Below are positions 61,730-64,000 of a stretch of 64,000 nt of DNA, one piece after another. This stretch comes from Achatina immaculata (taxonomy: Eukaryota > Mollusca > Gastropoda > Stylommatophora > Achatinidae). Each line of letters begins with the position of its first letter. Within the stretch, counting starts at the first letter, position 1. The stretch is from contig CM019713.1 of NCBI GenBank assembly GCA_009760885.1, positions 4,705,531 to 4,769,530 of the forward strand. Direction: 5' to 3'. Below the pieces are notes generated by a model. That model searched no databases. It saw only the letters and a list, made by a program, of their open reading frames with translations, and was not told the DNA's origin. The position numbers were made by a program, and so were the translations under genes.

Positions 61730-64000
61730 ATGGGAAAAAAAGATATCGTTATGGAAACTCGCAGAGAAACCAACCGAGCATCAGGGATGCCAACTCCGAA
61801 GAGCTCATTCGTCGGCCCCAAACATGTGACAAAGATCGGATTCTGGAATGTGAGAACGATGGCAGCACCAACAAAAACTAACCAGGTCATCAAAGAAATG
61901 GAGAGATACCATCTAGACATACTGGGCATCAGCGAAATGCGATGGCCAGAAGCAGGTAAAAGATCGGCGGAAAACGGTAAGTTAATTATACATTCAGGTA
62001 GAAATGACAATAAATTCCGAGACGGAGTGGGCATTATTATGTCAAATGTAGCTGCAAAGAGCCTTGTAGAATGGGAACCAGTGAACAGTCGTATAATAAG
62101 AGCACGATACAACCTACGACACGGAAGAATGACAATAATACAGTGTTATGCTCCCACGAATGATGCAGATGATGATGTGAAAGACGACTTCTATCACCAA
62201 CTACAACAAATCATCAACAAAGTCCCTAAACACGACATCCTAATTGCTATGGGGGACTTCAATGCTAAGGTAGGGAAGGATAATACCGACATTGAAAAAG
62301 TGATGGGGAAAGAAGGAATTGACATGGTTAATCAGAATGGAGAAAGATTAATTGAAATATGTCTAACAGAGGGCATGGTCATTGGAGGCACAATATTCCC
62401 ACACAAAGAGATACATAAAACAACGTGGATATCTCCAGATGATAGAACTAGAAACCAGATAGACCATTTTTGTATTAGAAAGCAATACAGAACATCTCTC
62501 ATGGATGTAAGGGCTTATAGGGGTGCAGATGTCAACAGTGATCACAACCTGTGCATAGGGAAAATAAAACTAAAATTGAAAAGTCAACACAAGAAATCAG
62601 TACACAGAAAGATAAACATCCACAGCCTACAAGAAGAAAATACTAACATTAATTTCAATCAGGAACTTGCCAATCATTCCAAAACACCCAGTGAAGTTGA
62701 GGAGATAGGTATAGATGAGTTATGGAATTCTTACAGCACAGCCATAATCACAGCAGCAAAAGTAAGCGCTGGATTGGAAAAACCAAATAGAAAAGCATGG
62801 ATATCAGATAAAACATGGAAGTATATACATGAAAGACGAGCAGTCAAATTAAACATGTTGAATGCAAAAGCAGATCATGAAAGAGATTCGGCAAAAGCAA
62901 AATACAAAGACATAGACAAGAAAGTAAAAAGTTCAGCTAGAAGGGATAAAAGAGAATACATAGACAATATGGCGAAAGAGGCAGAAAAAGCAGCAAAAAC
63001 AGGAGACAGCAAAACTTTATATAACATACAAAAGAGGCTAACAGGTACTATTACATCTAAAGAAAGACCAATCCTTAGCAAAACTGGAACACTATTAACA
63101 TCAAATAAAGACCAAAAGCAAAGATGGGCTGAACACTTCCAAGAAATACTCAATCGACCACACCCAAAAGAATTGTTAAACCTTGAAACTGACTTACCAG
63201 CCCCACAACTAAATGTCAATCTAGATGAAATTAAATTGCATGAAATTGAAACAGCAGTGAATTTAATGGCTAACAACAAAGCTGCAGGTGAAGATGAAAT
63301 AACAGCCGAGATGCTAAAAGCTATCAATAGTGACAACATGAGACAACTACAGAGAATGTTTAACAAGATTTGGAAAGAAGAAAAGGTCCCTTCTAATTGG
63401 AAGAAGGGAATCATTGTTAAAATACCAAAAAAGGGCAACCTTAGTGACTGTAACAACTGGAGAGGAGTAACCTTAATATCAGTTGTGTCAAAAGTATTTT
63501 GCAAGGTCATTTTGAATAGACTCAAAGATATAGTGGATACTGCAATGAGAGAAGAACAAGCAGGATTTCGAAAAGGGAGAAGCTGTCTCGACCAGATCTT
63601 TACTCTCAGAATAATACTTGAAGAACATATTGAAAAGCAGAAACCATTAATACTGAATTTCATAGATTTTAAGAAGGCATTTGATAGCATACACAGAGAT
63701 TCATTATGGAGAATTTTAGGTCTATATGGAATACCATCTAAAATTGTCAACATCATTAAGGACTTATACAATGGATATGGTTGTGCAGTCAAGACAGAAG
63801 AAGGGATGAGTGAATGGTTCCAGATTGAAACAGGCGTGAAGCAAGGATGTATACTGTCTCCTTTACTTTTTGGGATTACAATAGACTTCATAATGACAAA
63901 TGCTGCACAGGTAACACAGGTATTGACTGGGTACATGGGACCCAACTAGAAGATCTTGATTTTGCTGATGACATAACTCTTATCAGTAATAATGTGAATT
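61730..64000 (+). mobile_element. RTE/SR2-like LINE (family A type), 5' part, runs off window
   Basis: 739-codon ORF to 63949. AP-endonuclease residues ~34-275: FWNVRTM (N40), ISEMRW (E69), YAPTND, MGDFNAKVG, DHFCIRK, and NSDHNLC (catalytic His). RT from ~490: NKAAGEDEITAEMLKA, WKKGIIVKIPKKG, NNWRGVTLISVVSK, EEQAGFRKGRSCLDQI, motif A FIDFKKAFDSIHRDSLW, motif B GVKQGCILSPLLFG. A 1-bp deletion near 63900 (compared with 59028-59050) shifts the frame, and the catalytic motif DLDFADDITLISNN (63953 on) lies in the next frame. Up to there the ORF is intact. RTE proteins are ~1000 aa, so about a quarter lies beyond the edge. Confidence 0.95.

Noticed and set aside
62875..63945. 356-codon ORF on the minus strand
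   Set aside because: It is the antisense shadow of the RTE polyprotein, whose sense frame carries all the catalytic motifs.

Overview
Animal nuclear DNA, most likely from a lophotrochozoan and plausibly a mollusc. That placement is inferred from spliced metazoan genes and the transposon mix (RTE/SR2-like and RNase H-bearing LINEs, a GIY-YIG Penelope-like element, Tc1, Tigger, mariner and hAT elements); nothing in the window fixes the species. There are no bacterial-type operons.

Two host genes are supported, both on the minus strand. (1) The first coding exon of a PLCL/PRIP (phospholipase C-like, catalytically inactive) gene lies at 36480-36762. The rest of the gene is not seen, so its first intron seems to cover at least the left 36 kb. 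(2) A complete TBC1D7-like gene (third subunit of the TSC1-TSC2 complex) lies at 49352-58534. Six coding exons with canonical splice sites join without a frame break into 364 codons. It ends in a Ser-rich tail of about 74 residues that the vertebrate protein, as I remember it, lacks.

Almost everything else is mobile or tandem repeat DNA. 0-9 kb: a decayed RNase H LINE, a SINE (S1), a complex repeat cluster, an 87-bp array and an RTE fragment. 9-24 kb: a GA-rich tract, LINE 3' ends, copies of dispersed repeat R1, and 26-, 33-, ~59-, 33- and 36-bp minisatellites. 24-36 kb: a 2.55-kb hAT element with an 8-bp target duplication inserted at the end of the 36-bp array, more LINE 3' ends, two U2-snRNA-like SINE copies, and a 2.34-kb Tigger element with terminal inverted repeats. 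37-49 kb: LINE 3' ends, a 1463-bp Tc1 element with 20-bp inverted repeats, and 46-bp and 43-bp arrays. 49-58.5 kb: TBC1D7, with introns holding a mariner palindrome, a Penelope fragment, three copies of a tRNA-derived SINE (S2), a 167-bp hAT MITE and two LINE insertions. 58.7-64 kb: LINE fragments, a Tc1 remnant split by SINE S1, and the first 2.2 kb of an RTE element that runs off the right edge.

The main result is that many very short, 5'-truncated LINE and SINE insertions still have readable target-site duplications (7 to 14 bp). This allows a nested history to be read directly. The most novel-looking item is the repeat whose head and terminal stem-loop resemble U2 snRNA. Next are a SINE that shares its 3' end with the local RNase H LINE, and a LINE insertion 14 nt inside a TBC1D7 splice donor.
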